Shown here: positions 54,329 to 64,000 of the stretch, piece after piece | How the letters are laid out: each line of letters begins with the position of its first letter | How positions within the stretch are numbered: the stretch's first letter is position 1 | DNA from: Streptomyces sp. NBC_00513 | GTDB lineage: Bacteria > Actinomycetota > Actinomycetes > Streptomycetales > Streptomycetaceae | Assembly (NCBI RefSeq): GCF_041431415.1 | Contig: NZ_CP107845.1 | Location: 5,642,001 to 5,706,000, forward strand | Direction of reading: 5' to 3' | DNA length: 64,000 bases | The notes under the pieces: model-generated | Databases searched by the model: none | What the model was told of the DNA's origin: nothing | What the model saw: the letters and a program-made list of their open reading frames with translations, nothing else | Translations under genes and position numbers: made by a program

Positions 54329-55777
54329 ATGCAGCTCACCTCCCCCCGCCTGCGTGCCGCCCTGCTCGCCGCCGCCTCGCTCACCCTCGTCGCCGCCGTA
54401 CTGCCCCCACCCCAGTCGCTGGGCATCGGCGACCGGCTCTTCCCCGAGCTCGGCAACCCCGGGTACGACGTCCTCTCGTACGACCTGTCCTTCACGTACA
54501 AGGACAACCGGACCCCGCTCGACGCCGTCACCGTCATCAGCGCCCGCACCCTGCACGCGCTCGACCGCATCAACCTCGACTTCACCCACGGCCAGGTGGC
54601 GTCCGTCGAGGTCAACGGGGAACCGGCGCGGTTCGAGAGCGCGGGAGAGGACCTCGTGCTGACCCCCGCCCGCCCGGTCACCCAGGGATCCGTGCTGAGC
54701 ATCACCGTGCGCCACACGAGCGACCCGCGCGGTCGCGGCGACGGCGGCTGGGTGCCCACCGAGGACGGCCTGGCCATGGCCAACCAGGCCGACGCCGCCC
54801 ACCGCGTCTTCCCCTGCAACGACCACCCCGCCGACAAGGCGTACTTCACCTTCCGGATCACCGCCCCGGCCGGACTCACCGCCGTGGCCAACGGACTGCC
54901 GGGCGCCCTCCCGACCCGGCGCGCGGGCGGCCCGACCACCTGGACGTACCGCACCCTGCACCCCATGGCCACCGAACTGGCCCAGGTCTCCGTCGGCACC
55001 TCGGAGGTCGTCCACCACACGGGCCCGCACGGACTGCCCCTGCGCGACGTGGTGCCCGCCGCCGACCGGGTGCGCCTGGAACCCTGGCTGAAGAAGACCG
55101 ACGGTCACGTCCGGTGGATGGAGGAGCGGGTCGGCCGCTACCCCTTCGAGAACTACGGCGTGCTGATCGCGCGAGCCACGACCGGCTTCGAGCTGGAGAC
55201 CCAGACCCTCTCCCTCTTCGAGCACGGCCTGTTCTCCGGGAACGCCGGCTACCCGGAGTGGTACGTCGAGTCCGTGATGGTCCACGAGCTCGCACACCAG
55301 TGGTTCGGCGACAGCGTCAGCCCCCGCACCTGGTCCGACCTGTGGCTCAACGAAGGACACGCGACCTGGTACGAGGCCCTGTACGCCGACGGGCTCGGCA
55401 AGTACTCCCTGGAGCGGCGCATGCGCGAGGCGTACCAGCGCTCCGACCAGTGGCGGGCGGCCGGCGGCCCCCCGGCCGCCCCGAAGGCCGCGGCCCCCGG
55501 GGAGAAGATCGGCCTGTTCCGGCCCGTGGTCTACGACGGGGCCGCGCTGATCCTGTACGCCCTGCGCCAAGAGGTCGGCGTCGCCACCTTCGACCGGATC
55601 GAGCGCCGCTGGGTGGACGAGCACGCGGATTCCACGGCCGGCACGGACGACTTCGTACGCCTGGCGTCACAGGAGGCGGGGCGCGACCTGACGGCCTTCC
55701 TCAAGCCGTGGCTGTACGGCACGACCACCCCGGCGATGCCGGGGCACCCGGAATGGGGCGGCCCGAAAAGCGTGTGA
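54329..55777 (+). CDS. Secreted M1 family metallopeptidase
   Basis: 482 aa. N-terminal signal (RLRAALLAAASLTLVAAVLP). Zinc site HELAHQW with His319, Glu320, His323 and Glu342 in LNEGHA (spacing 18). The N-terminal beta domain (35-225) is typical. The GxMEN exopeptidase loop is replaced by GFELETQT. It acts outside the cell, releasing N-terminal residues. ATG 54329 follows GATGGGGG. Confidence 0.9.
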   Translation: MQLTSPRLRAALLAAASLTLVAAVLPPPQSLGIGDRLFPELGNPGYDVLSYDLSFTYKDNRTPLDAVTVISARTLHALDRINLDFTHGQVASVEVNGEPARFESAGEDLVLTPARPVTQGSVLSITVRHTSDPRGRGDGGWVPTEDGLAMANQADAAHRVFPCNDHPADKAYFTFRITAPAGLTAVANGLPGALPTRRAGGPTTWTYRTLHPMATELAQVSVGTSEVVHHTGPHGLPLRDVVPAADRVRLEPWLKKTDGHVRWMEERVGRYPFENYGVLIARATTGFELETQTLSLFEHGLFSGNAGYPEWYVESVMVHELAHQWFGDSVSPRTWSDLWLNEGHATWYEALYADGLGKYSLERRMREAYQRSDQWRAAGGPPAAPKAAAPGEKIGLFRPVVYDGAALILYALRQEVGVATFDRIERRWVDEHADSTAGTDDFVRLASQEAGRDLTAFLKPWLYGTTTPAMPGHPEWGGPKSV

Positions 55778-55966
55778 CGCGCCCGGAACGGGCATGTCAC
55801 CATCAACGAGGCCGTTCGGCGGCCCATCGGGCCCGATCGGGCCAGGGCTCGGATTCCGGGAATCACCGGGCGGCGTGACGCGTTGGACGTGACAGTGTTA
55901 TGTCACGTTCGGCGGTAGCGTTGGCCATTGCCGGGCGCGACGCATTCGAATCGACGTAAGGATCCA

Positions 55967-57472
<1,506 letters not shown>

Positions 57473-57479
57473 CCCGTGT

Positions 57480-57515
57480 GTCGATGAAGCATCGACGGGT
57501 GCTCGGTGAAGCACC
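57480..57515 (+). repeat. Two small hairpins after hflX
   Basis: GTCGATG-AAG-CATCGAC (57480-57496) and GGTGCT-CGGTGA-AGCACC (57498-57515). Both loops contain GAA or TGA; together with the next element they form a three-hairpin array. Confidence 0.6.
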
Positions 57516-57536
57516 GGCGAGCGTGACACGGCGCGA

Positions 57537-57587
57537 CATCACGTGACGGAGGGCCCCCGCGATGCGGGGGCCCTCCGTCACGTGATG
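57537..57587. terminator. Bidirectional terminator with perfect 24-bp stem
   Basis: Arms 57537-57560 and 57564-57587 are perfectly complementary with a 3-nt GAT loop. It lies between convergent hflX and the protease-like gene and can act both ways. Confidence 0.85.
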
Positions 57588-57690
57588 GCCCACGCGCGAG
57601 GCTCGATGTGCTGCGCACCGGGCTGGCGCGGCGCTCTTGGTGCGGTGCTCGCGCCGCGTGGGGCCGGGCGCCGCGCGCCCGGCCCACCCG

Positions 57691-58869
57691 CTACTTGAAC
57701 TTGGCGCTCACCGCGGAGTAGATGCCCTTGGCCTCCGGGCCCAGGCGCGGACCGGCCAACCAACCGGCCTTGGCCGGGCCGATCGAGGTGTTCGACACCA
57801 GCGCCGGCCTGCCATCGGCACCCGCCGCGACCCAACCGCCACCCGAGGAACCGCCGGTCATGGTGCAACCGATGCGGTACATCACCGGGTCGGCCGCCTT
57901 CAACGACAGACGACCGGGCTTGTCCGTGCACTGGAACGCCCGCTGGCCGTCGAACGGAGCCGCCGCCGGGTAGCCCGTCGCGGTGATGCCCGCGACCCTG
58001 CCCACCGCCGGCGCGTTGAACTCCACCGGCAGCGCCGAACCGACCGTCTCCTCCAGCGACTTGCCACTGCCCTTCTCCGGAGCGACGTGCAGCACCGCGA
58101 AGTCGTACGGGGCGCCCGCGCCACCGCTCGGGCCGCCCGAAGCGATCCACTGGTCCGAGGTCTGCGCCCAGTCGCTCCACCACACGCCGTACGGGGCGAC
58201 CTGCTCGCGCGGCGCACCCTTCAGCTGCGCCGACGCCTGGCCCGCGTTGTTGTAGGACGGCACGAAGGCGATGTTGCGGTACCAGCCGCCCGCCTTGCCC
58301 GCGTGGACGCAGTGACCCGCCGTCCAGACCATGTTGGACTTGCCCGGGTGGGCCGGGTCCTTCACCACGGTCGCCGAGCAGACCATCGAACCCTCGGGGC
58401 CGTCGAAGAACACCTTGCCGGATGCCGGAATGGTGGAGTGGTACGGCGCCGCCGCACCCCTTGCCCGCACCGGCGCCGGCGTCGGGTCCGTGACACCCTG
58501 GTCCTTGCCGGCATCCGGGTCCACGGCCGGAGGCTGCGGAGTCTTGTCGGCGTCACGCATCCGGTCCGGGTCCCACAGCCCCTCGATGACCGGGTTGATG
58601 TAGTCGCCCGCCTCGCGGAGCCAGTCCTCCTGCTTCCAGTTCTTCCACGCGCCTCCCCGCCACTTCTCCAGGTCGACGCCGTGCTCCTTGAGCTTGTCCT
58701 TGAGCTCGTCCGGGATCGCGATCCCGTCCGTGGCACCGGGCGGAAGGCTCGCGGCCACGGTCGGCTTGGCGTCGCCGCCGGCCTCCCCGTCGCCGGGGCC
58801 GCAGGCTGCGGCGGTCAGCGCGAGCGCGGCCGCGCACAGGATCGCGGTGACCGGTCGGATCGGTCGCAT
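57691..58869 (-). CDS. Trypsin-like serine protease, lipoprotein
   Basis: 392 aa. A lipobox (LTAAACGPG, Cys about 23) indicates membrane anchoring. Linker 25-135, then the S1 fold: His in WTAGHCVHAG, Asp in PYDFAVLHV, Ser in TGGSSGGGWVA. It probably acts at the cell surface. It is convergent with hflX and divergent from the aminotransferase. Confidence 0.87.
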   Translation of the reverse strand: MRPIRPVTAILCAAALALTAAACGPGDGEAGGDAKPTVAASLPPGATDGIAIPDELKDKLKEHGVDLEKWRGGAWKNWKQEDWLREAGDYINPVIEGLWDPDRMRDADKTPQPPAVDPDAGKDQGVTDPTPAPVRARGAAAPYHSTIPASGKVFFDGPEGSMVCSATVVKDPAHPGKSNMVWTAGHCVHAGKAGGWYRNIAFVPSYNNAGQASAQLKGAPREQVAPYGVWWSDWAQTSDQWIASGGPSGGAGAPYDFAVLHVAPEKGSGKSLEETVGSALPVEFNAPAVGRVAGITATGYPAAAPFDGQRAFQCTDKPGRLSLKAADPVMYRIGCTMTGGSSGGGWVAAGADGRPALVSNTSIGPAKAGWLAGPRLGPEAKGIYSAVSAKFK

Positions 58870-59112
58870 GTCGTAAATCCCCCTGGTGTTTCGAGGCGTT
58901 GAACGGGGTGGAGCGCGGTCGCCGCACGGGTGTACGGCAAGCGCAGCACCCCACTATGCCGCTGCTCCCAAGGACGGCACAGCCCGGGGCCACGGTTCCT
59001 GCCCGGCGAACCATCCTCGGAACTTGTTCGATTCGGACATCTCGGAGGACATCGCGGCAGACCTTACGGCGGACTTTTCGGTGGATATCGAGGACGACAG
59101 CGGGGCGGACCA

Positions 59113-59233
59113 CACGAGGGACTTCGGGGCAGACTTCGCGAGGGTCTTGGCGACGGACAACACGAGGGACTTCGGGGCGGACTTCGCGACGGACTTGGCG
59201 ACGGACTTGGCGACGGACTCGGCGACGGACAAG
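59113..59233. repeat. Minisatellite upstream of the aminotransferase
   Basis: A 48-bp unit beginning CACGAGGGACTTCGGGGC is repeated at 59113 and 59161, and its end breaks into four 12-bp units (GCGACGGACTTG and variants, 59186-59233). The whole gap 58870-59355 (486 bp) carries no convincing gene: both strands have open low-complexity frames. No iron box (TTAGGTTAGGCT type) was seen. Confidence 0.75.
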
Positions 59234-59355
59234 GATCTTCGGTCCACCCGTGATCCGCGGCCGCCACCGTCGTTGGTACGTACGGGGGACGGGGGAGCAG
59301 CGTTCATGTTCGAAACGCAATCCGGAAGAGAATCCGTGCGGGAGGACCGACACTC

Positions 59356-60723
59356 GTGGCTTTGAGCGAGGCTTTCACCGAGTCGGCCGCGGCCGCGGAG
59401 CAGATCCCGCCGCAAGGAACCAGAGGACCCGTCGCCGCCGAAACCATCCTGCGCAGACAGGCGCAACGAGAGTCCGCCGCCCGGACATACGCGCGCTCGC
59501 TGCCCATCGTTCCGGTGCGCGCCCGGGGCCTGACGATCGAGGGCGCGGACGGACGGCGCTACCTCGACTGTCTGTCCGGCGCGGGCACGCTCGCCCTCGG
59601 GCACAACCACCCCGTGGTGCTCGAAGCCATCCGTGCCGTCCTCGACTCCGGGGCACCGCTGCACGTCCTCGACCTGGCCACCCCGGTCAAGGACGCCTTC
59701 ACCACCGAGCTGTTCGCGAACCTTCCGGCAGCGCTCGCGGCCGACGCCCGGATCCAGTTCTGTGGGCCGGCCGGGACGGACGCCGTCGAAGCCGCGCTCA
59801 AGCTGGTCCGCACCGCCACCGGGCGTTCCGGACTGATGGCCTTCACGGGTGCGTACCACGGCATGACCGCGGGAGCCCTGGACGCCTCCGGTGGAGCCCC
59901 CGACGTACGGGTCACCCGGCTTCCGTATCCACAGGACCACCGCTGCCCGTTCGGTGTCGGCGGGGCCGAGGGCGCCCGACTCGGCGCCCGTTGGACCGAG
60001 AGCCTGCTCGACGACCCGAAGGGCGGAGTACCCACCCCCGCCGGGCTCATCGTCGAACCCGTACAAGGGGAAGGCGGCGTCCACCCCGCTCCGGACGACT
60101 GGCTCCGGCGGATGCGCGAGATCACCGAGGCCCGCGGGATCCCGCTGATCGCGGACGAGGTCCAGACGGGTGTGGGGCGCACCGGTGCCTTCTGGGGCGT
60201 GGACCACGCGGGAGTGGTGCCCGACGTGATGGTGCTGTCCAAGGCCATCGGCGGCAGCCTTCCGCTCGCGGTGATCGTCTACCGGTCCGAACTCGACGTC
60301 TGGGCGCCCGGCGCCCACGCCGGCACGTTCCGCGGCAACCAACTGGCCATGGCCGCGGGTACCGCCACTCTGGCCTACGTCCGCCGCAACAACCTCGCGG
60401 AACGCGCCGGGGTGCTGGGCGAACGCATGCTGACCGCCTTGCGCGCATTGGCCGCCGACCATTCGTGCATCGGCGACGTACGAGGTCGCGGCCTGATGCT
60501 GGGCATCGAACTCGTGGACCCCGACACCGGGGACGCTGCCCCGGACCTCGCCGCCACCGTCCGCCGGGAGTGCCTGGACCGCGGGCTGATCGTCGAGCTC
60601 GGGGGCCGCCACTCCTGCGTGGTCCGCCTGCTGCCCCCGCTGACCCTGACCGACGAGCAGGCCGCAGCCGTCCTGGAGCGGCTGGCCGACGCCATCGCCG
60701 CCGCCGCCCGACGGTCCCACTGA
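59356..60723 (+). CDS. Diaminobutyrate-2-oxoglutarate aminotransferase family
   Basis: 455 aa class III PLP aminotransferase. The PLP lysine is Lys296 in VLSKAIGGSLP, with FTGAYHGMTAGALDASGG and LIADEVQTGVGRTGAFWG. It resembles RhbA/PvdH-type enzymes that feed diaminobutyrate or diaminopropane into siderophores. GTG 59356 follows GGGAGGA. The next gene, 26 bp downstream, is a NIS synthetase, so the two are likely one operon. Confidence 0.88.
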   Translation: MALSEAFTESAAAAEQIPPQGTRGPVAAETILRRQAQRESAARTYARSLPIVPVRARGLTIEGADGRRYLDCLSGAGTLALGHNHPVVLEAIRAVLDSGAPLHVLDLATPVKDAFTTELFANLPAALAADARIQFCGPAGTDAVEAALKLVRTATGRSGLMAFTGAYHGMTAGALDASGGAPDVRVTRLPYPQDHRCPFGVGGAEGARLGARWTESLLDDPKGGVPTPAGLIVEPVQGEGGVHPAPDDWLRRMREITEARGIPLIADEVQTGVGRTGAFWGVDHAGVVPDVMVLSKAIGGSLPLAVIVYRSELDVWAPGAHAGTFRGNQLAMAAGTATLAYVRRNNLAERAGVLGERMLTALRALAADHSCIGDVRGRGLMLGIELVDPDTGDAAPDLAATVRRECLDRGLIVELGGRHSCVVRLLPPLTLTDEQAAAVLERLADAIAAAARRSH

Positions 60724-60749
60724 CCCCACCCGCACCCCAAGGACCTCCG

Positions 60750-63700
60750 ATGCCGGACCCCTCCGCCCCCCACCCCGCCCCTTCCCCGAGGGCCGGCAGC
60801 CCGACGCCGACCCCCACGCCGGAGCAGACCCCCACACCGACGCCGACCCTCACACCCGCGCCCGGCACGAGCCCGGCGCCCGGCACGAGCCCGGCGCCCG
60901 GCACGAGCCCGGCGCCCGGCACGAGCCCGGAGTTCAGCCCGGGGGCGGAGTTCAGCCCGAGGGCGACTTCGAGCCCCGAACCCAATCCGGGCGCGAGTCG
61001 CCGGCCGGGCTGGGCCCTCCGGCTGGGGGAGAGCCCGGCTCTGGAGGTCAGCGGGAGCGCGGGCTGCGATCCGGTCGTGGACCGCGATCCCGACTCGGAC
61101 CTCGGCCCAAGGGAGGAGGTCCCGGGCCCGGAGTTCAGCCCGGGCCGAGGCCGCCGTCCGAGTCCGGAGCCCACGCCGCTTTCCGGCGCGGCTCACCCCG
61201 CCGCGTTCGCCGCCGCGCCTGAAGCTCCCCACCCTGCCCCTCCTCTCGTGCGTGCGGCCCCGGGCGCCCGGACCCCCGACCCGGTCAGCGCCCCGACCGC
61301 CTCAACCCCGACGGCCTCAACCCCGACCGCCTCGGGTCTGGCCGCCCCGGGTCTGGCCGCATCGGTCAGGTCTCCGGGCCCGGCTTTGACCACCCCGGCT
61401 GCCGCAGTGTCATCTCCCTCTACTTCGCCACCGGGCTCGGCTCCGACCGTCACGGTCACGGGCACGGTCAGCGCCCCGGAGGACGCGAACCTGGTCGACT
61501 CAGCCTCGACTCCGGCCTCGACGCCGGCTTCTGCTTCGGCTTTGACTTCTGCTTCGACTTCGACTTCGAGGGCGTCCGCCTCTGGCCGAGCCTCGGTTCC
61601 GGGCGGGACGCCGGCTCAGGAGACCTCGGCAGCGGAGACGTGGTCAGCACCGGTTCTGTCGCCTACGGCGGCCCTGGACTGGGCGGTGGCTCGCTCCGCG
61701 CACGCCCCCGTCCCCGCCGGCCCGGCAGTCCCGGTCAGCTCCGAGTCCCTCGCCGCCCGGACTTCAACCCACCCGCGCCCGGGCACACGGACGCCCGCCC
61801 CGAGCTCGGCGACAGGTCACCGGCTCCCGGCGTTGGCCACCCTGTCCTCCTGGCCGGCCCCGGATCCCGCCCCGGCGGTGAGCCCGGCCCAGTCGGCCCC
61901 GAGCAACGGTCCCGTGCTCGCTGCCCGGCCCCCACACGGCACGCCCGCGCAGGGGGCCACGGGCCAGGACCTCACTCCGCTCCTCTGGCTCGCCCCCACA
62001 CCGCTCGGCTCGGGACCGGCTCCGGCCGAGGCCCGGTCCCTCGACCCGGGAGACCCAGGACCCGGCCGGGCCCAGGCGTCGTCCCCGATCCAGAGGGCGT
62101 CCCGGGAGGACACCCTCTCGGCCCACTCCGTACCGGATCCGGTACGAGACACCGCCCCCACCTCAGCACCAAGCCAGCCCACCCCGGGCGCCCGGCCGGA
62201 CTCGACACCGACACTGGGCACCCACCAGAACCCGCCCGGTTCCGACACCGCACCCGGTTTCGACACCCTGCCCACTCCCGAGGCCGCGCCCAGCCTCAGC
62301 CCCAGCGCAAGCCCAGGTCCCAGCGCAAGCGCAAGCGCAAGCGCAAGCCCCGGCCCCGGAGTCGCCCCGGCGCCGGAGGCCGCCCGGCCGCCCAAGGCCG
62401 CTCCGGCGGCAGGCCCGGAGTCCGACCAAGCGCCGGATGTGGCGGAGTACCGCAGCGCCCCGGCCGCCCCGGAAGCCGACCGTTACCAGGCCGCCCCAAC
62501 GTCCCGGGCCGTCCCATCCGCAGTCGATCCAAGGTCCCGGGCCGAGGAGCCGTCCCGGGCCGAGGACGCGCCACCGGCCGAGGCGGCGGCCGAACCGCAC
62601 CCCACGGCGGTGTCCCCCGGCGGCGGCGTGCCACGGCAGTTGGGCGGGAGCCGCAGATCCGGAGCCGGAGGAGCCGGTCCCGTCGGATCGGGATCGGCCA
62701 TGCTCCCCGATCCCCTCGACCACCCCGATCCGGCCCTCGCCGCCGAGGCCGCTGCGGTGGAGAACCTGCTTCGGTGCTGGGTCCGCGAAAGCGGCCTCGG
62801 CCGCCCCGACGGGCCCGCCGGAACACCGCTCCGCATCCCCCTCCCCGCATCCGGCACGGCGGTGCTCGTCGCAGTCCGGTACTGGTCCTCGGCCGGCTGG
62901 CACCGGTTCGCCTCCGCCCGGATCGAAGGCGCCCCGGCCGAATCCCCCGCCCTGGACGCCGTGACCCTCGCCGCGCTCATCGCGCGTGAGGGCACCGGCC
63001 GAGGTGGCGCCGATCTGGTGGGCCGGGTCGCCGACTCGGTCCAGCGCACGGCGGAGTTCATCGCCGACCGGCGAGCCCGCCCCGCCGCCCCCGCCCCCGT
63101 CGCCGAGGACCGATTCCTCACCGCCGAACAGTCGCTCCTCCTCGGCCATCCCCTGCACCCGACCCCGAAGAGCCGCGAAGGCCTCTCCGAAGCCGAGGTA
63201 CGTCGCTACTCACCCGAACTCCACGGCTCCTTCCCCGTGTACTGGTTCGCGGTCGCGCCCGCCGTCCTCGCCACCGACTCCGCCTGGACCGAACGAGGCC
63301 GCCCGGTTTCCGCCGCCCAACTGCTCGCCCGCCTCGCACCCGGCCTCCAACCGCCCACCGGCACCACCCTTCTTCCGCTGCACCCCTGGCAGGCCCGCGA
63401 CCTCCTCCAACGCCCGGCCGTGGCCGCCCTGTGCGACGCCGGACTACTGACCGACATGGGCCCGTACGGTGACCCCTGGTACCCCACCTCCTCCATTCGC
63501 ACCGTCCACCGCCCCGGTTCCCCCGCGATGCTCAAGCTGTCCCTGGGCCTGCGCATCACCAACTCCCGCAGGGAGAACCTCCGCAAGGAACTCCACCGCG
63601 GCGTCGAGGTTCACCGCCTTCTGCGCGCCGGACTCGCAGAGCAATGGCAGTCGTCCCACCCCGGTTTCGACATCGTCCGCGACCCCGCCTGGGTCGCCGT

Positions 63701-64000
63701 CGACTCCCTCGACGGCACACCCATCCCCGGACTCGACGCCCTCCTGCGCCACAACCCCTTCCACTCCGACGACGACACCCTCTGCATCGCCGCGCTGACC
63801 ACTCCCCGCCCATGGCCCGGTCGGACCACGATGCGCTCCCCGCTCGCCGAGACAGTCGCCCGGCTCGCCACCTCCACCGGGCGCTCGGTCCCCGCCGTCG
63901 CCGCCGAGTGGTTCCTGCGCTACCTCGACCACGTGGTCCTGCCGATCCTCGCCCTCGACGCGCTCGCCGGAGTCGCCCTCGAAGCGCACCAACAGAACAC
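60750..64000 (+). CDS. NIS siderophore synthetase (IucA/IucC) with long disordered N-terminus (3' truncated)
   Basis: Open to the window edge, at least 1083 aa. AAGGA (60739-60743) lies 6 nt before ATG 60750. Residues 1-650 are Pro/Ala/Ser/Thr-rich low complexity with repeats (PGTSPA x4, TASTP, SASASA). The IucA/IucC domain starts near Met651 (position 62700), in the same frame with no stop between: EQSLLLGHPLHPTPKSREG, LHPWQ, PTSSIRTV, KLSLGLRITNSRRE and the EAHQQN motif at the edge. It couples amines to carboxylates using ATP. If the extension is not translated, the gene would start at 62700, but no good RBS is seen there. Confidence 0.8.
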   Translation, partial: MPDPSAPHPAPSPRAGSPTPTPTPEQTPTPTPTLTPAPGTSPAPGTSPAPGTSPAPGTSPEFSPGAEFSPRATSSPEPNPGASRRPGWALRLGESPALEVSGSAGCDPVVDRDPDSDLGPREEVPGPEFSPGRGRRPSPEPTPLSGAAHPAAFAAAPEAPHPAPPLVRAAPGARTPDPVSAPTASTPTASTPTASGLAAPGLAASVRSPGPALTTPAAAVSSPSTSPPGSAPTVTVTGTVSAPEDANLVDSASTPASTPASASALTSASTSTSRASASGRASVPGGTPAQETSAAETWSAPVLSPTAALDWAVARSAHAPVPAGPAVPVSSESLAARTSTHPRPGTRTPAPSSATGHRLPALATLSSWPAPDPAPAVSPAQSAPSNGPVLAARPPHGTPAQGATGQDLTPLLWLAPTPLGSGPAPAEARSLDPGDPGPGRAQASSPIQRASREDTLSAHSVPDPVRDTAPTSAPSQPTPGARPDSTPTLGTHQNPPGSDTAPGFDTLPTPEAAPSLSPSASPGPSASASASASPGPGVAPAPEAARPPKAAPAAGPESDQAPDVAEYRSAPAAPEADRYQAAPTSRAVPSAVDPRSRAEEPSRAEDAPPAEAAAEPHPTAVSPGGGVPRQLGGSRRSGAGGAGPVGSGSAMLPDPLDHPDPALAAEAAAVENLLRCWVRESGLGRPDGPAGTPLRIPLPASGTAVLVAVRYWSSAGWHRFASARIEGAPAESPALDAVTLAALIAREGTGRGGADLVGRVADSVQRTAEFIADRRARPAAPAPVAEDRFLTAEQSLLLGHPLHPTPKSREGLSEAEVRRYSPELHGSFPVYWFAVAPAVLATDSAWTERGRPVSAAQLLARLAPGLQPPTGTTLLPLHPWQARDLLQRPAVAALCDAGLLTDMGPYGDPWYPTSSIRTVHRPGSPAMLKLSLGLRITNSRRENLRKELHRGVEVHRLLRAGLAEQWQSSHPGFDIVRDPAWVAVDSLDGTPIPGLDALLRHNPFHSDDDTLCIAALTTPRPWPGRTTMRSPLAETVARLATSTGRSVPAVAAEWFLRYLDHVVLPILALDALAGVALEAHQQN
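60858..60929 (+). repeat. Four 18-bp tandem repeats in the synthetase extension
   Basis: GCGCCCGGCACGAGCCCG is present four times without interruption, encoding APGTSP. The repeat preserves the frame, and related sequence continues to about 61000. Confidence 0.85.

Noticed and set aside
52028..55624. 1198-codon minus-strand frame opposite rshA and the M1 peptidase
   Set aside because: Shadow of two genes with clear catalytic motifs.
58886..59365. 160-codon plus frame across the minisatellite, overlapping the aminotransferase start
   Set aside because: Made mostly of repeat translation, with no recognisable domain, and the opposite strand is equally open.
60858..60929. CRISPR-like array
   Set aside because: The 18-bp units are contiguous, without spacers, and encode a peptide repeat.
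61223..62989. Alternative plus frame within the synthetase extension, GC3-rich in 61320-61700
   Set aside because: Its GC3 signal comes from the C at second positions of Ala/Ser/Thr/Pro codons in the main frame. It has no start with RBS and runs out of frame with the IucA/IucC domain. Kept as a caution in the main finding.

Overview
The window is about 64 kb of very GC-rich DNA with strong G/C bias at third codon positions, many GTG starts and short ATGA/GTGA gene overlaps. Gene content (OsaAB-type two-component genes, ClgR, a second RelA/SpoT homologue, a mycothiol-dependent enzyme, DUF3046/DUF3052 proteins, NIS siderophore genes, Lhr helicase) points to a Streptomyces chromosome. From memory, the gene order largely matches the conserved S. 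coelicolor core from osaA through ftsK, recA, gluABCD, miaB/miaA, dapF and hflX to the IucA/IucC region. That match is recalled, not computed. No rRNA, tRNA, CRISPR array, transposase, phage gene or plasmid origin was seen.

Layout. 0-3.6 kb: 5'-truncated hybrid kinase (OsaA-like) and its response regulator (OsaB-like). 3.8-11.1 kb: ftsK, a RodZ-like HTH membrane protein, rimO, pgsA, cinA and clgR; the last genes are tightly packed and include an unrecognised 37-codon reading frame joining cinA to clgR. 11.3-18.7 kb: small membrane protein, SDR, Nei-type glycosylase, lipoprotein and Lhr helicase. 18.8-21.7 kb: AraC regulator with AzlCD amino-acid exporter and an orphan all-alpha protein. 21.8-28.4 kb: DUF3046, AI-2E family protein, Clp-N/HTH protein, DUF3052, secreted protease, DUF2199, then SOS-controlled recA-recX. 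28.6-31.3 kb: cysteine dioxygenase-rhodanese operon behind a Cys-rich leader peptide, and a FAD monooxygenase. 31.5-37.3 kb: gluABCD glutamate importer divergent from the GluR-GluK two-component system. 37.3-43.4 kb: a glycan-degradation locus (GH85 endo-beta-N-acetylglucosaminidase, GH clan A enzyme, LacI regulator, ROK kinase), the most accessory-looking block. 43.5-46.3 kb: TAXI binding protein, LysR regulator, mycothiol enzyme. 46.3-57.5 kb: miaB, miaA, dapF, rshA, M1 peptidase, hflX and small hypothetical genes. 57.7-64 kb: secreted protease-like lipoprotein, a minisatellite, a diaminobutyrate-type aminotransferase, and a NIS synthetase gene that runs off the window.

The most unusual item is the last gene. 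Its good ribosome binding site and ATG at 60750 open a frame that reads without a stop through about 650 codons of Pro/Ala/Ser/Thr-rich, internally repeated sequence before the IucA/IucC domain begins near 62700. Other notable signals are the Cys-rich leader upstream of cysteine dioxygenase, three 11-bp direct repeats upstream of gluR, a perfect 11-bp inverted repeat upstream of the Clp-N/HTH gene, a duplicated RBS-plus-start module at the GH85 gene, and nested hairpins inside the glu operon.

Functions are inferred from motifs and remembered families only. No database search was run.
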